Assembly: GCA_036490175.1 (NCBI GenBank)
Contig: DASXEJ010000129.1
Coordinates: forward strand, 1-36,972
DNA: 36,972 bases
Origin: Pirellulales bacterium
GTDB taxonomy: Bacteria; Planctomycetota; Planctomycetia; Pirellulales; JACPPG01
Reading direction: 5' to 3'
In this document: one piece after another, positions 16,425 to 26,365 of the stretch
Numbering within the stretch: position 1 is the stretch's first letter
How the letters are laid out: every line of letters begins with the position of its first letter
Translations under genes and position numbers: made by a program
Notes under the pieces: generated by a model
What the model saw: the letters and a program-made list of their open reading frames with translations, nothing else
Told to the model about the DNA's origin: nothing
Databases searched by the model: none

Positions 16425-16676
16425 TTGCACGACAAGCCACCCCATGACGTTACGCCGATGGTGATCGCCTACCAGTGGGTAGCGCGAATCATTACGGTGG
16501 CATTCGAGATGGTAACTCCGGGGGTGCTCGGGCTGTGGCTCGATAACTGGCTGGGTACGAAGGTCCTCTTCACCCTGCTGGGGTTCGCAGTTGGGATCAC
16601 GTTTGCCGTGTGGCATCTGATCCGCATGACTGCTTCACCGAAGCCACCGCAGAGCAAGCCCAGGGCGGATTCGTAG
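16425..16676 (+). CDS. atpZ: AtpZ/AtpI-family F0 accessory membrane protein
   Basis: Small two-helix membrane protein at the head of the ATP synthase operon. It matches the AtpZ pattern of a helix (ARIITVAFEMVTPGVLGLWL), a short D-N-W-L-G-T turn, and a second helix (KVLFTLLGFAVGITFAVWHLIRM), then a Pro/Lys tail. Family members accompany F0 genes and have been linked to c-ring assembly or to cation supply. Start: TTG at 16425 gives 83 residues; an ATG at 16458-16460 would give 72 and is an alternative. The gene precedes the second small membrane gene by 17 bp. Confidence 0.75.
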   Translation: MHDKPPHDVTPMVIAYQWVARIITVAFEMVTPGVLGLWLDNWLGTKVLFTLLGFAVGITFAVWHLIRMTASPKPPQSKPRADS

Positions 16677-16693
16677 CTAGGAAATCGCGGATC

Positions 16694-17164
16694 GTGAACC
16701 AGCCCAGCACGTCCACGGCCCAGACGCGTGAGTTCAGCTCGCTCGTACATGCTGCGCAGGTGGCAGTGCCGCTTTCTATCGCCTGGGCGTCGATCGCCGT
16801 GCCGGCTTATTGGCTGTCGGGATCGATGGGATTGGCCGCGGCCGGAATTGCCGCCCTGCTGTGTGCTTTCGCCTCGATCGGCGCGGGCGCCGTCGGGGGT
16901 CTGCTGGCCGCGAGCGGACAAGTCGTCCCGGCCACGATGTTGGCCATGTTGTTGCGAATGGCATTGCCGCTGGTCTTTGTCATTGTCGTCTGCCGGCAGC
17001 CGGGGCCGCTTGTCGAAGCCGGTTTGGTGTACTACTTGATTGGCTTTTATCTAATTGCGTTGGCGGCGGACACACGACACGCCGTCGGGCTGATCCGCTC
17101 GGATAGCCGTTCCTCGGGGAATGTGGCAGCATCGCGGGACATAACCGTATCGAGGGGAATGTAA
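16694..17164 (+). CDS. ATP synthase subunit I-like membrane protein
   Basis: A 156-residue protein with about four hydrophobic segments (AAQVAVPLSIAWASIAVPAYWL, LAAAGIAALLCAFASIGAGAVGGLLAA, ATMLAMLLRMALPLVFVIVV, LVYYLIGFYLIALAADT). Position directly before atpB and the helical pattern fit AtpI-like proteins, which are poorly conserved in sequence. The start chosen is the GTG at 16694-16696, with AGGAAA nine bases upstream; the frame is open to 16610 inside atpZ. Its stop is two bases before the atpB start. Assignment is by context and topology, not by a strong signature. Confidence 0.65.
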   Translation: MNQPSTSTAQTREFSSLVHAAQVAVPLSIAWASIAVPAYWLSGSMGLAAAGIAALLCAFASIGAGAVGGLLAASGQVVPATMLAMLLRMALPLVFVIVVCRQPGPLVEAGLVYYLIGFYLIALAADTRHAVGLIRSDSRSSGNVAASRDITVSRGM

Positions 17165-17166
17165 CC

Positions 17167-18072
17167 GTGGCTGGCAGCAACGTTTTCGATCCGGGCCATT
17201 TGTTTGGCCACGTGCAGGACGCCGAGCACATCGAGGTTTCGACCAAGGTCGTACCCAGCGGCAAGATCATACTGCCGCAGCCGCTTCGCCTTGACGAGCC
17301 GTTGTGGACGGGCAAGACCGGCGTGGTGCAGATCGACAAGATCAACATCTTCGAGCCCATCGAGCTGAAGTTCACGAAGTTCATGTTGTTGGAGACGATC
17401 GTAGCACTGCTGGTGGCGGTGGTTTTCATTCGATTGGCGAACAAGATGGCCCACGGCGACCGTCCCAAGGGGCGGCTGTGGAACCTACTCGAAGCGATGG
17501 TCCTGTACATCCGCGACGACGTGGCGCGACCGGCGATCGGCGACCATGATGCCGATCGGTTTCTGCCACTGCTCTGGACGATGTTCTTCTTTGTGCTGGG
17601 CTGCAACCTGTTGGGTCTGGTGCCGTGGGCCGGTTCGGCCACGGGATCGTTGGCCACGACCGGGGCGCTGGCGATGATTACGTTTGCCACGGTCGTCGGT
17701 GCCGGCATGGCCAAGATGGGCGTCGTCGGTTTCTTCAAGTCGCAGGTTCCACATATGGATCTGCCGGGCCCGCTGGCCGTGCTCTTGGTGCCGATGATTT
17801 TCGTGATCGAAATGATGGGGCTGTTGATCAAGCATTTTGTGTTGGCAGTGCGTCTTTTGGCGAACATGATGGCCGGCCACTTGGTGCTGGCCGTAATCGT
17901 GGCTTTCATCGCCGCTAGCGCCGGTTCAATGACGTTCTGGTGCGTGATGCCGGCCAGCGTGCTGGGGGCAACGGCGCTGAATTTACTCGAGCTGTTCGTG
18001 GCCTTCTTACAGGCCTATATCTTTACGTTCTTGTCCGCGTTGTTCATTGGCATGGCCGTCCACCCGCACTAG
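17167..18072 (+). CDS. atpB: F0F1 ATP synthase subunit a
   Basis: Membrane subunit with the two proton half-channels. The 301-residue product has the essential Arg at R229 in VLAVRLLANMMAGHL and the C-terminal ALNLLELFVAFLQAYIFTFLSALFIG helix with the conserved Glu/Gln face. An unusual soluble N-terminal stretch of about 70 residues (with HLFGHVQDAEH and PSGKIILPQPL) precedes the first helix. Start is GTG at 17167-17169 with AGGGGAA upstream. It is followed after 66 bp by atpE, as in most atp operons. Confidence 0.96.
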   Translation: MAGSNVFDPGHLFGHVQDAEHIEVSTKVVPSGKIILPQPLRLDEPLWTGKTGVVQIDKINIFEPIELKFTKFMLLETIVALLVAVVFIRLANKMAHGDRPKGRLWNLLEAMVLYIRDDVARPAIGDHDADRFLPLLWTMFFFVLGCNLLGLVPWAGSATGSLATTGALAMITFATVVGAGMAKMGVVGFFKSQVPHMDLPGPLAVLLVPMIFVIEMMGLLIKHFVLAVRLLANMMAGHLVLAVIVAFIAASAGSMTFWCVMPASVLGATALNLLELFVAFLQAYIFTFLSALFIGMAVHPH

Positions 18073-18120
18073 TTGTGTGCCGGACATAGCGCCAGGCGGA
18101 TCACTCGGCAAATCTTGTAG

Positions 18121-18468
<348 letters not shown>

Positions 18469-18500
18469 TTCTTCCGCGTCTGTGATCGAGGAAGCATGCC

Positions 18501-19190
18501 ATGGGCGTGTTACGAGTTGGATTGGTCGTGCTGCTAGGTTTGGCAGTGCCATTAGCGCTGGCGACGGGTGTGGCGTCTGCCCAGGAACACGGCAATGCTG
18601 CGCACGACGCGGCTGAGCATGGAGCAGCAGGCGACCATGGCACAGGCGATGGTCATGGCGGCGGGGAAGGCCACCGAGGCGCCCCCAGCCCGATGACGAT
18701 CGACTTCGACCTGGCGATTTTCACCGTGTTGATCTTCGCCATCCTGCTGGCGGTGTTGTGGAAGTTCGCCTGGGGTCCCATCGCTGCGGCACTCGATCTG
18801 CGCGAGCAGAAGATTGCCGACAATATCGCCGCGGCCGAGCAGTGCAATGTGGAGGCCAAGCATTTACTGGCGGAGTACGAGGCCAAGCTGGCCGCGGCCC
18901 GCGAAGAGGTGCGGGGCATTCTCGACGAAGCGCGTCGCGACGCCGAACATGCTGGACAAGAGCTGATCGCCAAGGCCCGGGCGGATGCCCAAGCCGAGGT
19001 TCAGCGCGGCAAGCACGAGATCGAGACAGCCACGTCTCAGGCGCTGAATGAGCTGGCCAAATCCAGCACGAATTTAGCGGTGGACCTGGCCGGCAAGATC
19101 GTCAGCGCCAAGCTCAACACGGCGGACCACGCCCGACTGATCGAAGAGGCTCTGGCGAGCTTTCCCAAGGGAGACCACAGCCGAAACTGA
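18501..19190 (+). CDS. atpF: F0F1 ATP synthase subunit b, with signal peptide and His-rich N-terminus
   Basis: Peripheral-stalk subunit. It starts with a signal-peptide-like segment (VLRVGLVVLLGLAVPLALAT, cut near ASAQ-E). A His/Gly/Ala-rich segment of about 35 residues follows (for example HGTGDGHGGGEGHRG), then the membrane helix LAIFTVLIFAILLAVLWKFAW, and a long charged coiled coil typical of b (from LREQKIADNIAAAE on). Residues total 229 against the usual 155-170; the excess is N-terminal and would be extracytoplasmic. ATG at 18501 with GAGGAA upstream. The His-rich part could bind metal; that is inference. Confidence 0.94.
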   Translation: MGVLRVGLVVLLGLAVPLALATGVASAQEHGNAAHDAAEHGAAGDHGTGDGHGGGEGHRGAPSPMTIDFDLAIFTVLIFAILLAVLWKFAWGPIAAALDLREQKIADNIAAAEQCNVEAKHLLAEYEAKLAAAREEVRGILDEARRDAEHAGQELIAKARADAQAEVQRGKHEIETATSQALNELAKSSTNLAVDLAGKIVSAKLNTADHARLIEEALASFPKGDHSRN

Positions 19191-19315
19191 GGAGATTAAA
19201 TGATGAATGGGCGATGATGGATGACGACCGGACGAAGGTCTGCTTATCTTCATTGGCGTGCTTGATTCATCATTTTGCACTTTTACTTTTGCATTTTCAT
19301 TCCCCATAGCTGCCC
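19191..19315 (+). repeat. atpF-atpH spacer with an 11-bp inverted repeat of aaatgatgaat
   Basis: The word aaatgatgaat at 19198-19208, just after the atpF stop, is exactly complementary to attcatcattt at 19265-19275, before atpH. A T-rich run of related words (tttgcacttttacttttgca) follows. It is the clearest member of the spacer-word family seen at 6134-6277, 7892-8032, 22530-22589 and 24125-24160. Confidence 0.65.
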
Positions 19316-19960
19316 ATGGCTCAATCCGCACCTACACCCGATGCTGCTCCGCCAGTGACCGATCCCGGTGCGCAGCGCGTGGCCGGGGTTTATGCCAAGG
19401 CCTTGCTGGCGGCGGCCGACAAGGCCGGCGTGGCCGAGGCCACGGTCGACGACCTCGAAGCCATCGATCGCGAAGTGCTCGAACGGTTTCCACGGCTGGT
19501 GACCGTGCTGGCGTCTGGGTTTGTCAACGCCGACGAGAAACGGCAGATCGTCGACCGGACGTTCGCGGGCCGCGTCTCGCCCTTGGTGCTGAACTTCTTG
19601 CGTGTCTTGGCGCAGCACGAAAGACTGGACGCGCTTCGGGACATTGCCCGCGCGGCGCGCGAGCAGTACGACGTGATGCGTGGCCTGGTCCGCGTGGAAG
19701 TCACAACGGCTACCACGCTGACCGACGAACTAGCGGCAAAGATCAAAGAACAATTGCGCGGCATGCTCGGGGGCGAGCCCGTGCTGATGACAAGTATCAA
19801 GCCCGAACTGATTGGCGGCGTCGTCCTGCGGGTCGGCGACGCGGTGTACGACGGTTCGGTCGCTGCGCGGCTGGCCGACGTCCGCGGCCGCATTATCAAC
19901 AGGAGTGTCCATGAAATTCAAAGCCGACGAGATAGCTTCAGTCATCCAGCAGGAAATTGA
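19316..19960 (+). CDS. atpH: F0F1 ATP synthase subunit delta
   Basis: Connects the top of F1 to the peripheral stalk. The 214-residue product has the family layout: an N-terminal six-helix domain ([55 protein letters not shown]) and the C-terminal signature [24 protein letters not shown]. An Ala/Pro-rich 18-residue N-terminal extension precedes it. Start is ATG at 19316, without an obvious Shine-Dalgarno. The last 50 bp overlap the start of atpA in another frame, so the final 16 residues are dictated by the overlap and need not be conserved. Confidence 0.94.
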   Translation: MAQSAPTPDAAPPVTDPGAQRVAGVYAKALLAAADKAGVAEATVDDLEAIDREVLERFPRLVTVLASGFVNADEKRQIVDRTFAGRVSPLVLNFLRVLAQHERLDALRDIARAAREQYDVMRGLVRVEVTTATTLTDELAAKIKEQLRGMLGGEPVLMTSIKPELIGGVVLRVGDAVYDGSVAARLADVRGRIINRSVHEIQSRRDSFSHPAGN

Positions 19961-21431
19961 GCACTACGAGTCGCAGATCGACGTCCGCGAAGTCGGACGC
20001 GTTCTGGAGGTCGGCGACGGTATTGCGCGCGTGTACGGCCTCTCCGGCGTAATGGCCGGCGAAATGGTCGAGTTTCCCGGCGGCGTCACCGGCATGGCCT
20101 TCAATCTTGAAGAGCATTCGGTCGGCGTGATCATCCTGGGCGACTACCTCACGATCACTGAAGGGGACGAGGTAAAGAGCACCGGTCGCCTGTTGAGCGT
20201 ACCGGTGGGGGACGCCGTGATTGGCCGCGTCGTCGATCCGCTGGGCAATCCTCTGGACGGCAGAGGCCCGATCGTGACCAACGAGCGCCGGCCCGTCGAG
20301 TTTATGGCCCCGGGTATCGCCAAGCGTCAGCCGGTGCGCGAGCCGCTTCAGACGGGCATCAAGGCAATCGACGCGATGACGCCCATTGGCCGCGGTCAGC
20401 GCGAGCTGATCATCGGCGACCGCAAAACCGGCAAGACCGCGATCGGCATCGACGCGATCATCAATCAGCGCAACAGCGGCGTGAAATGCTTCTATGTCGC
20501 GGTCGGCCAGAAAGACTCGACCGTGGCCGGCGTGATCGAAGCATTGCGCAAGCACGGCGCCATGGATTACACCACAGTCATCGTGTCGGGGGCCAGCTCC
20601 CCTGCCCCGCTGCAGTACGTGGCTCCCTACGCGGGCACGGCGATGGCCGAATTCTTCACGTACAACGGCGGCCATGCGTTGATCGTGTACGACGACTTGT
20701 CGAAGCAAGCGGTTGCGTACCGGCAATTGTCGCTATTGATGCGTCGTCCGCCCGGACGCGAGGCTTACCCTGGCGACGTGTTCTACGCCCACAGCCGTCT
20801 GTTGGAACGTTCTGCCAAGTTGAGCGAGGACTTGGGGAGCGGGTCGTTGACGTCGCTGCCGATCATCGAGACGCTCGAAGGCGAGGTTTCGGCCTACATT
20901 CCCACAAACGTGATTTCGATTACCGACGGCCAGATTTATTTGCAGCCGGACTTGTTCTTCGCTGGCCAGCGGCCGGCCATGAACGCCGGTATTTCGGTGT
21001 CGCGCGTCGGTGGTGCCGCCCAGATTCCGGCCATGAAGAAGGTGGCCGGTGGTTTGCGGCTCGACCTGGCTTCCTTCCGAGAGCTGGAAGCATTCGCCCA
21101 ATTGGGTACCGATTTGGACGCGGCCACGCAGGCCCGGCTCGATCGCGGCTATCGCATGATCGAGCTGTTGAAGCAGGGGCAATACCAGCCCATGGACGTG
21201 ATCGACGAGGTGCTCAGCATCTACGCCGGCACGCGTGGCCACTTGGATAAGGTGCCGCGGGCCGACGTGGCCACGTGGGAGAAAGAATTCCTGGCATTCA
21301 TGCGTGAGCAGAAGTCCGAGGTCCGCAACAAGATCGTCGAGACAAAGAAGCTCGAGGACGATACTGCCGCCGCACTGGAAAAAGCCATTGCCGAATTCCA
21401 GGCACAATACGCGACAAAAAAGAGGACGTAG
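19911..21431 (+). CDS. atpA: F0F1 ATP synthase subunit alpha
   Basis: Non-catalytic nucleotide-binding subunit of F1. The 506-residue product begins [20 protein letters not shown], has the P-loop GDRKTGKT at 169-176, the [14 protein letters not shown] stretch, and [25 protein letters not shown] with the arginine region reaching the catalytic site. Start is ATG at 19911 with AGGAG seven bases upstream. The frame is open 99 bp further up inside atpH, but that part does not resemble the family. It overlaps atpH by 50 bp. Confidence 0.97.
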   Translation: MKFKADEIASVIQQEIEHYESQIDVREVGRVLEVGDGIARVYGLSGVMAGEMVEFPGGVTGMAFNLEEHSVGVIILGDYLTITEGDEVKSTGRLLSVPVGDAVIGRVVDPLGNPLDGRGPIVTNERRPVEFMAPGIAKRQPVREPLQTGIKAIDAMTPIGRGQRELIIGDRKTGKTAIGIDAIINQRNSGVKCFYVAVGQKDSTVAGVIEALRKHGAMDYTTVIVSGASSPAPLQYVAPYAGTAMAEFFTYNGGHALIVYDDLSKQAVAYRQLSLLMRRPPGREAYPGDVFYAHSRLLERSAKLSEDLGSGSLTSLPIIETLEGEVSAYIPTNVISITDGQIYLQPDLFFAGQRPAMNAGISVSRVGGAAQIPAMKKVAGGLRLDLASFRELEAFAQLGTDLDAATQARLDRGYRMIELLKQGQYQPMDVIDEVLSIYAGTRGHLDKVPRADVATWEKEFLAFMREQKSEVRNKIVETKKLEDDTAAALEKAIAEFQAQYATKKRT

Positions 21432-21620
21432 GTTGGCCGTCGAGCAATCGGCGCACGCCGCTGCTAATAAATGGGACGACGAAGCAGATACAAGAAGACA
21501 GACGGAGCCACCGAGGACACAGAGACCATAGAGATTGAAGTTGAAGTATTGCCATCGGCGCAAAAGGGCATTTGTCTGTGCCCTCGGTGGCAAATCTTCT
21601 CTTAAAGGTCCTTAACAAAC
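21432..21620 (+). repeat. atpA-atpG spacer with a 16-bp inverted repeat
   Basis: A 189-bp spacer. The arm ccaccgaggacacaga (21508-21523) is complementary, with one mismatch, to tctgtgccctcggtgg (21575-21590) around a 51-nt loop. This ccaccgagg-acacagag motif resembles a short interspersed element seen in the intergenic DNA of many unrelated bacteria (from memory). It differs in sequence from the gatgaatg words of the other spacers but occupies the same kind of place, between two cistrons of one operon. Confidence 0.6.
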
Positions 21621-22508
21621 ATGGCCAAGGCACGAGCACTCGATAAACGGCGCAAGAGCATCAAGAACATCCGCAAGATCACGCGGACGATGGAGCTCAT
21701 TGCCACGGCGCGCTTCAAGAAGGCGATGGATCGCGCAAGCGCCGCCACCGCCTACACCAAGCGGATCACGGCGCTCGTGGCCGAGTTGGCAACCAGCGGC
21801 TTGGAGGTCAGCCATCCGCTGCTCGAAGGTCGCAGCGAGACGAAGACGGCATCGCTGTTGGTGCTGACCGGCAATCGCGGGCTGTGCGGCGGATACAACT
21901 CGAACGTTCTGCGGGCGTCGCTCGTGCGTTGGAAAGAGCTGCACAGCACCGTACCCGGCGCGCAGTTGGAAGTTTCGGGCAAGCGCGGCATAGCGGCCTT
22001 CAAATTCCGCGAGATCGCGACAGCGCGGGTGTTCACGCAGTTCGAAGACAAAGTTAGCTTCGACGAGATCGATGCACTGGCCAATGGCTACTTGGAAGCC
22101 TACGTGACCGGCAAGCTCGATCGGCTGGATGTGGCGTATACACGGTTCGACAGCATCGCTCGGCAGGCGGCCGTGGTCGAAACACTGCTGCCGCTAGGGG
22201 CGATCGCCGGCGCTGACGCGAGCGCGGCATCGGCTCAGAAAGTTGGCCCGCAGTATGAATTCCTGCCGTCGGCCAAAAGCATTCTGGAAGAGGTGGTTCC
22301 GACCAGCTTCAAGGTGAAGCTGTTCAAGTGCTTCCTGGATGCCGCCGTGAGCGAGCAGGTGGCGCGGATGGTGGCCATGAAGGCGGCCACCGAAAACGCC
22401 GACAAGATCATCAAGCATCTGACCATGACCTATAACCGCGCTCGACAGTCGCAAATCACCGGCGAGATCATGGAAGTGCTGGGGGGCGTCGAGGCGCTTA
22501 AGGGATAG
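21621..22508 (+). CDS. atpG: F0F1 ATP synthase subunit gamma
   Basis: Central rotor shaft of F1. The 295-residue product has the N-terminal coiled coil (MAKARALDKRRKSIKNIRKI, TRTMELIATARFKKAM), the middle Rossmann-like domain with VLTGNRGLCGGYNSNVLR, and the C-terminal helix with MVAMKAATENADKIIKHLTM then TYNRARQSQITGEIMEVLGG. The length is family-typical. Start is ATG at 21621; AAAGGTCC lies about ten bases upstream. Confidence 0.96.
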   Translation: MAKARALDKRRKSIKNIRKITRTMELIATARFKKAMDRASAATAYTKRITALVAELATSGLEVSHPLLEGRSETKTASLLVLTGNRGLCGGYNSNVLRASLVRWKELHSTVPGAQLEVSGKRGIAAFKFREIATARVFTQFEDKVSFDEIDALANGYLEAYVTGKLDRLDVAYTRFDSIARQAAVVETLLPLGAIAGADASAASAQKVGPQYEFLPSAKSILEEVVPTSFKVKLFKCFLDAAVSEQVARMVAMKAATENADKIIKHLTMTYNRARQSQITGEIMEVLGGVEALKG

Positions 22509-22529
22509 AAATAAAAACACCGATGGATT

Positions 22530-24256
<1,727 letters not shown>

Positions 24257-24319
24257 ATGGCCCAACAACACTCCGAGCCACACGCCGGCGTCCACATGAG
24301 CATTCCTGGAGAATCGCAG

Positions 24320-24730
24320 ATGAGCGGCGTCAGGGTTTTGACGTGCATCGTCGTGACGCCGGAAATGACGGTGCGGGAATCACCGGCCCAGTTCGTCGTG
24401 GTACCACTGTACGACGGTGAGCTTGGTATCGCACCGGGCCATAGCGCCATGATCGGGCGGCTCGGTTATGGCGAACTGCGGATCGTCGAGGGAGGACGCA
24501 CTGATCGTTTCTACGTCGACGGCGGATTCGTGCAAGTCTCGGGAAATGTCGTTTCGGTGCTTACCAATCGTGCCATGCCGGCTTCGCAACTCGATACGCA
24601 ATCGGCTGCCGATCAGCTTGAAGCGACCCGACGCCGACCCGCCCACACGCCCGAGCTGTTGGCGATTCGCGAGCGGGCCGAGTTGCAAGCACGAGCCCAA
24701 CTCCGCGTGGCCGGTCGGGCCGGACGCTGA
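24320..24730 (+). CDS. atpC: F0F1 ATP synthase subunit epsilon
   Basis: Rotor-base and inhibitory subunit. The N-terminal beta-sandwich is clear (LTCIVVTPEMTVRESPAQFV, VVPLYDGELGIAPGHSAMIG, and FYVDGGFVQVSGNVVSVLTN). The C-terminal helical part is Arg/Ala-rich. Three in-frame ATGs exist: 24257 (MAQQHSEP), 24296 (MSIPGES) and 24320 (MSGVRVLTC). The last is chosen because GGAG lies eight bases upstream and it gives the usual length, 136 residues. It ends the operon; the convergent sulfatase gene stops only 24 bp further on, and no strong terminator is visible between them. Confidence 0.9.
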   Translation: MSGVRVLTCIVVTPEMTVRESPAQFVVVPLYDGELGIAPGHSAMIGRLGYGELRIVEGGRTDRFYVDGGFVQVSGNVVSVLTNRAMPASQLDTQSAADQLEATRRRPAHTPELLAIRERAELQARAQLRVAGRAGR

Positions 24731-24754
24731 CGAACTTCGGGCCATCACACGACT

Positions 24755-26131
24755 TCATTCGCGCGGCAGCCGGAATTCTGCCGGTCGTGGTTCGGTGACG
24801 ACCAATGGCGATTTATCCCCCAGCCGCTTTTGCCACTGCTGCATGTGTTGCGTCAGGAGTGCCATGCGGCCGGACTGGGCCGGGTCGTTGGCCAGATTCA
24901 CAAGTTCGTCCGGATCCTCCCGCAAATCAAAAAGTTGCGTGCGATCGACAAGCGGATAGCGGATCAGCTTCCAACGTTCGTCGCGCACGGCGCGCTGCGC
25001 ATCACGATACGCCGTGAATAGAGTGTCACGTACTTTCGTCTGGCGGCCGCTGAGGATGCCGGCCAGGCTCTGGCCATCGATCTCTGGGGGTGGCGACGCT
25101 TGCACTAGCTCGCATAACGTCGGCAACACGTCCAGCAAATACACGAGCGCTTCGGACGACCCGGGCTTGATGCCAAGCCCATTGAACACCAGCGGCGTCC
25201 GCATCGAGTGCTCGTAGAGGTTCTGCTTGCCCATCAACCCGTGACTGCCGATGGCCAGACCGTGGTCCGAGGCAAAGATGATAAGCGTGTTCTTTCGCAG
25301 CTGCAGCTCGTCGAGCTTGGCGAGCAGCCTGCCAATATGAAAGTCGAGTCCCGACATGACGGCATAGTATTCGTGCAATTGCCGGCGGATCTCTTCCTCG
25401 CTGCGCGGCCACGGGGCGAGGCGTTCGTCGCGGACCAGCATCTCGCCATTATCGAACGGGTGAAGCGGCATGTAGTTACGCGGCAGCGGGATCTGTTCGC
25501 GGTGATACAAATCGAGAAACCGGCGATCGGCCACGCGGGGATCGTGCGGCGATTCAAATTCGAGCAGCATTAGCCAGGGCGACGTCAGCCGGCGCGTTTG
25601 GAGAAAATCGATAGCCGCGTCTGCGATCGTATGCCCGGGCTCGCCGCTGCGGCGCTCTTGTTCGTCGTCGGCCAGGTATTTCGTGTGGTCGAAACGCTGA
25701 TGGATCGCGCGGGCCACGTTGCCGTGCTTGCCGTGATGATAGGTTTCGTAGCCTACGGCCTTCATGGCGTCAGGCAGGTTCGGGCCATCGCCCGGCGCCA
25801 ATCCGCCCGGCCAGTTGCGAAAGTACGATTGCCCGGACAACAGCATGTTGCGGCTGGGAGAACAAACCGCGGGCGAATTGCTTCCTAGACAGTAGGCGTT
25901 GTGAAAGGCAAAGCCCCCGTGGACCAGAGAATCGAGGTGGGGAGTTTTCACCACCGGATTGTCGAATGCTCCTAACGCGTCGGGGCGCAGGTCATCGACC
26001 ACCAATAGCAAGATATTCGGTCGATCCGCAACGTCTTTCCGCCCGGCGGCAACGGCCGGGCGGTCTGGGTGGAAGCTCGCGCCTGCGAGACAGACGATGA
26101 GTAGAAAGGCGATCCGGCGAACGGTGTGCAT
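24755..26131 (-). CDS. Secreted sulfatase (S1 family)
   Basis: Alkaline-phosphatase-fold sulfuric-ester hydrolase of 458 residues. A signal peptide (about 1-29, RRIAFLLIVCLAGASF) is followed by NILLLVVDDLRPDALG with the metal-binding D46-D47. The C90-S-P-S-R motif contains the Cys converted to formylglycine. Later come a GKHGN block, FASDHGLAIGSHGLMGKQNLYEHSMRTP with the Asp/His metal ligands and the catalytic-site Lys, and a C-terminal subdomain (WKLIRYP, QLFDLREDPDELVNLA). The layout resembles iduronate-2-sulfatase-like planctomycete sulfatases; the substrate, probably a sulfated polysaccharide, cannot be told. No maturase gene is in the window. Confidence 0.93.
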   Translation of the reverse strand: MHTVRRIAFLLIVCLAGASFHPDRPAVAAGRKDVADRPNILLLVVDDLRPDALGAFDNPVVKTPHLDSLVHGGFAFHNAYCLGSNSPAVCSPSRNMLLSGQSYFRNWPGGLAPGDGPNLPDAMKAVGYETYHHGKHGNVARAIHQRFDHTKYLADDEQERRSGEPGHTIADAAIDFLQTRRLTSPWLMLLEFESPHDPRVADRRFLDLYHREQIPLPRNYMPLHPFDNGEMLVRDERLAPWPRSEEEIRRQLHEYYAVMSGLDFHIGRLLAKLDELQLRKNTLIIFASDHGLAIGSHGLMGKQNLYEHSMRTPLVFNGLGIKPGSSEALVYLLDVLPTLCELVQASPPPEIDGQSLAGILSGRQTKVRDTLFTAYRDAQRAVRDERWKLIRYPLVDRTQLFDLREDPDELVNLANDPAQSGRMALLTQHMQQWQKRLGDKSPLVVTEPRPAEFRLPRE

Positions 26132-26365
26132 GAAATTCCCGCGGGAGGTGGCTCAGTTTTCGGTTTCCCCACATTGTAGGCAGGCGAAGTTACAAAACAT
26201 AAAGGCAGAATTTGCTTGGCAAGGGGGGGTTGGATTTGCGATAATCCGGCTGCGGCCGCGAGGCGAACGATCGCTCGCGGGGGGTCACCTCCGCCGTTTT
26301 TCGTCTTGCTGATGGCTTGCACGGAACAGATTCGCCACCGGGCTGGCGATAAGGAGGGCATTCTT
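26132..26365. promoter_or_regulatory. Divergent promoter region between sulfatase and first Hint gene
   Basis: Plus strand: TTGGCA at 26216-26221, an 18-bp spacer and GATAAT at 26240-26245, about 120 bp before the first Hint gene. Minus strand: TACAAT (complement of 26173-26178), about 45 bp before the sulfatase start, with only a weak -35. A run of eight G lies at 26222-26229 region inside the plus-strand spacer. Calls are by eye. Confidence 0.45.

Noticed and set aside
24731..24754. Terminator between atpC and the sulfatase gene
   Set aside because: Only 24 bp separate the two stops and no hairpin with a T-run could be drawn.
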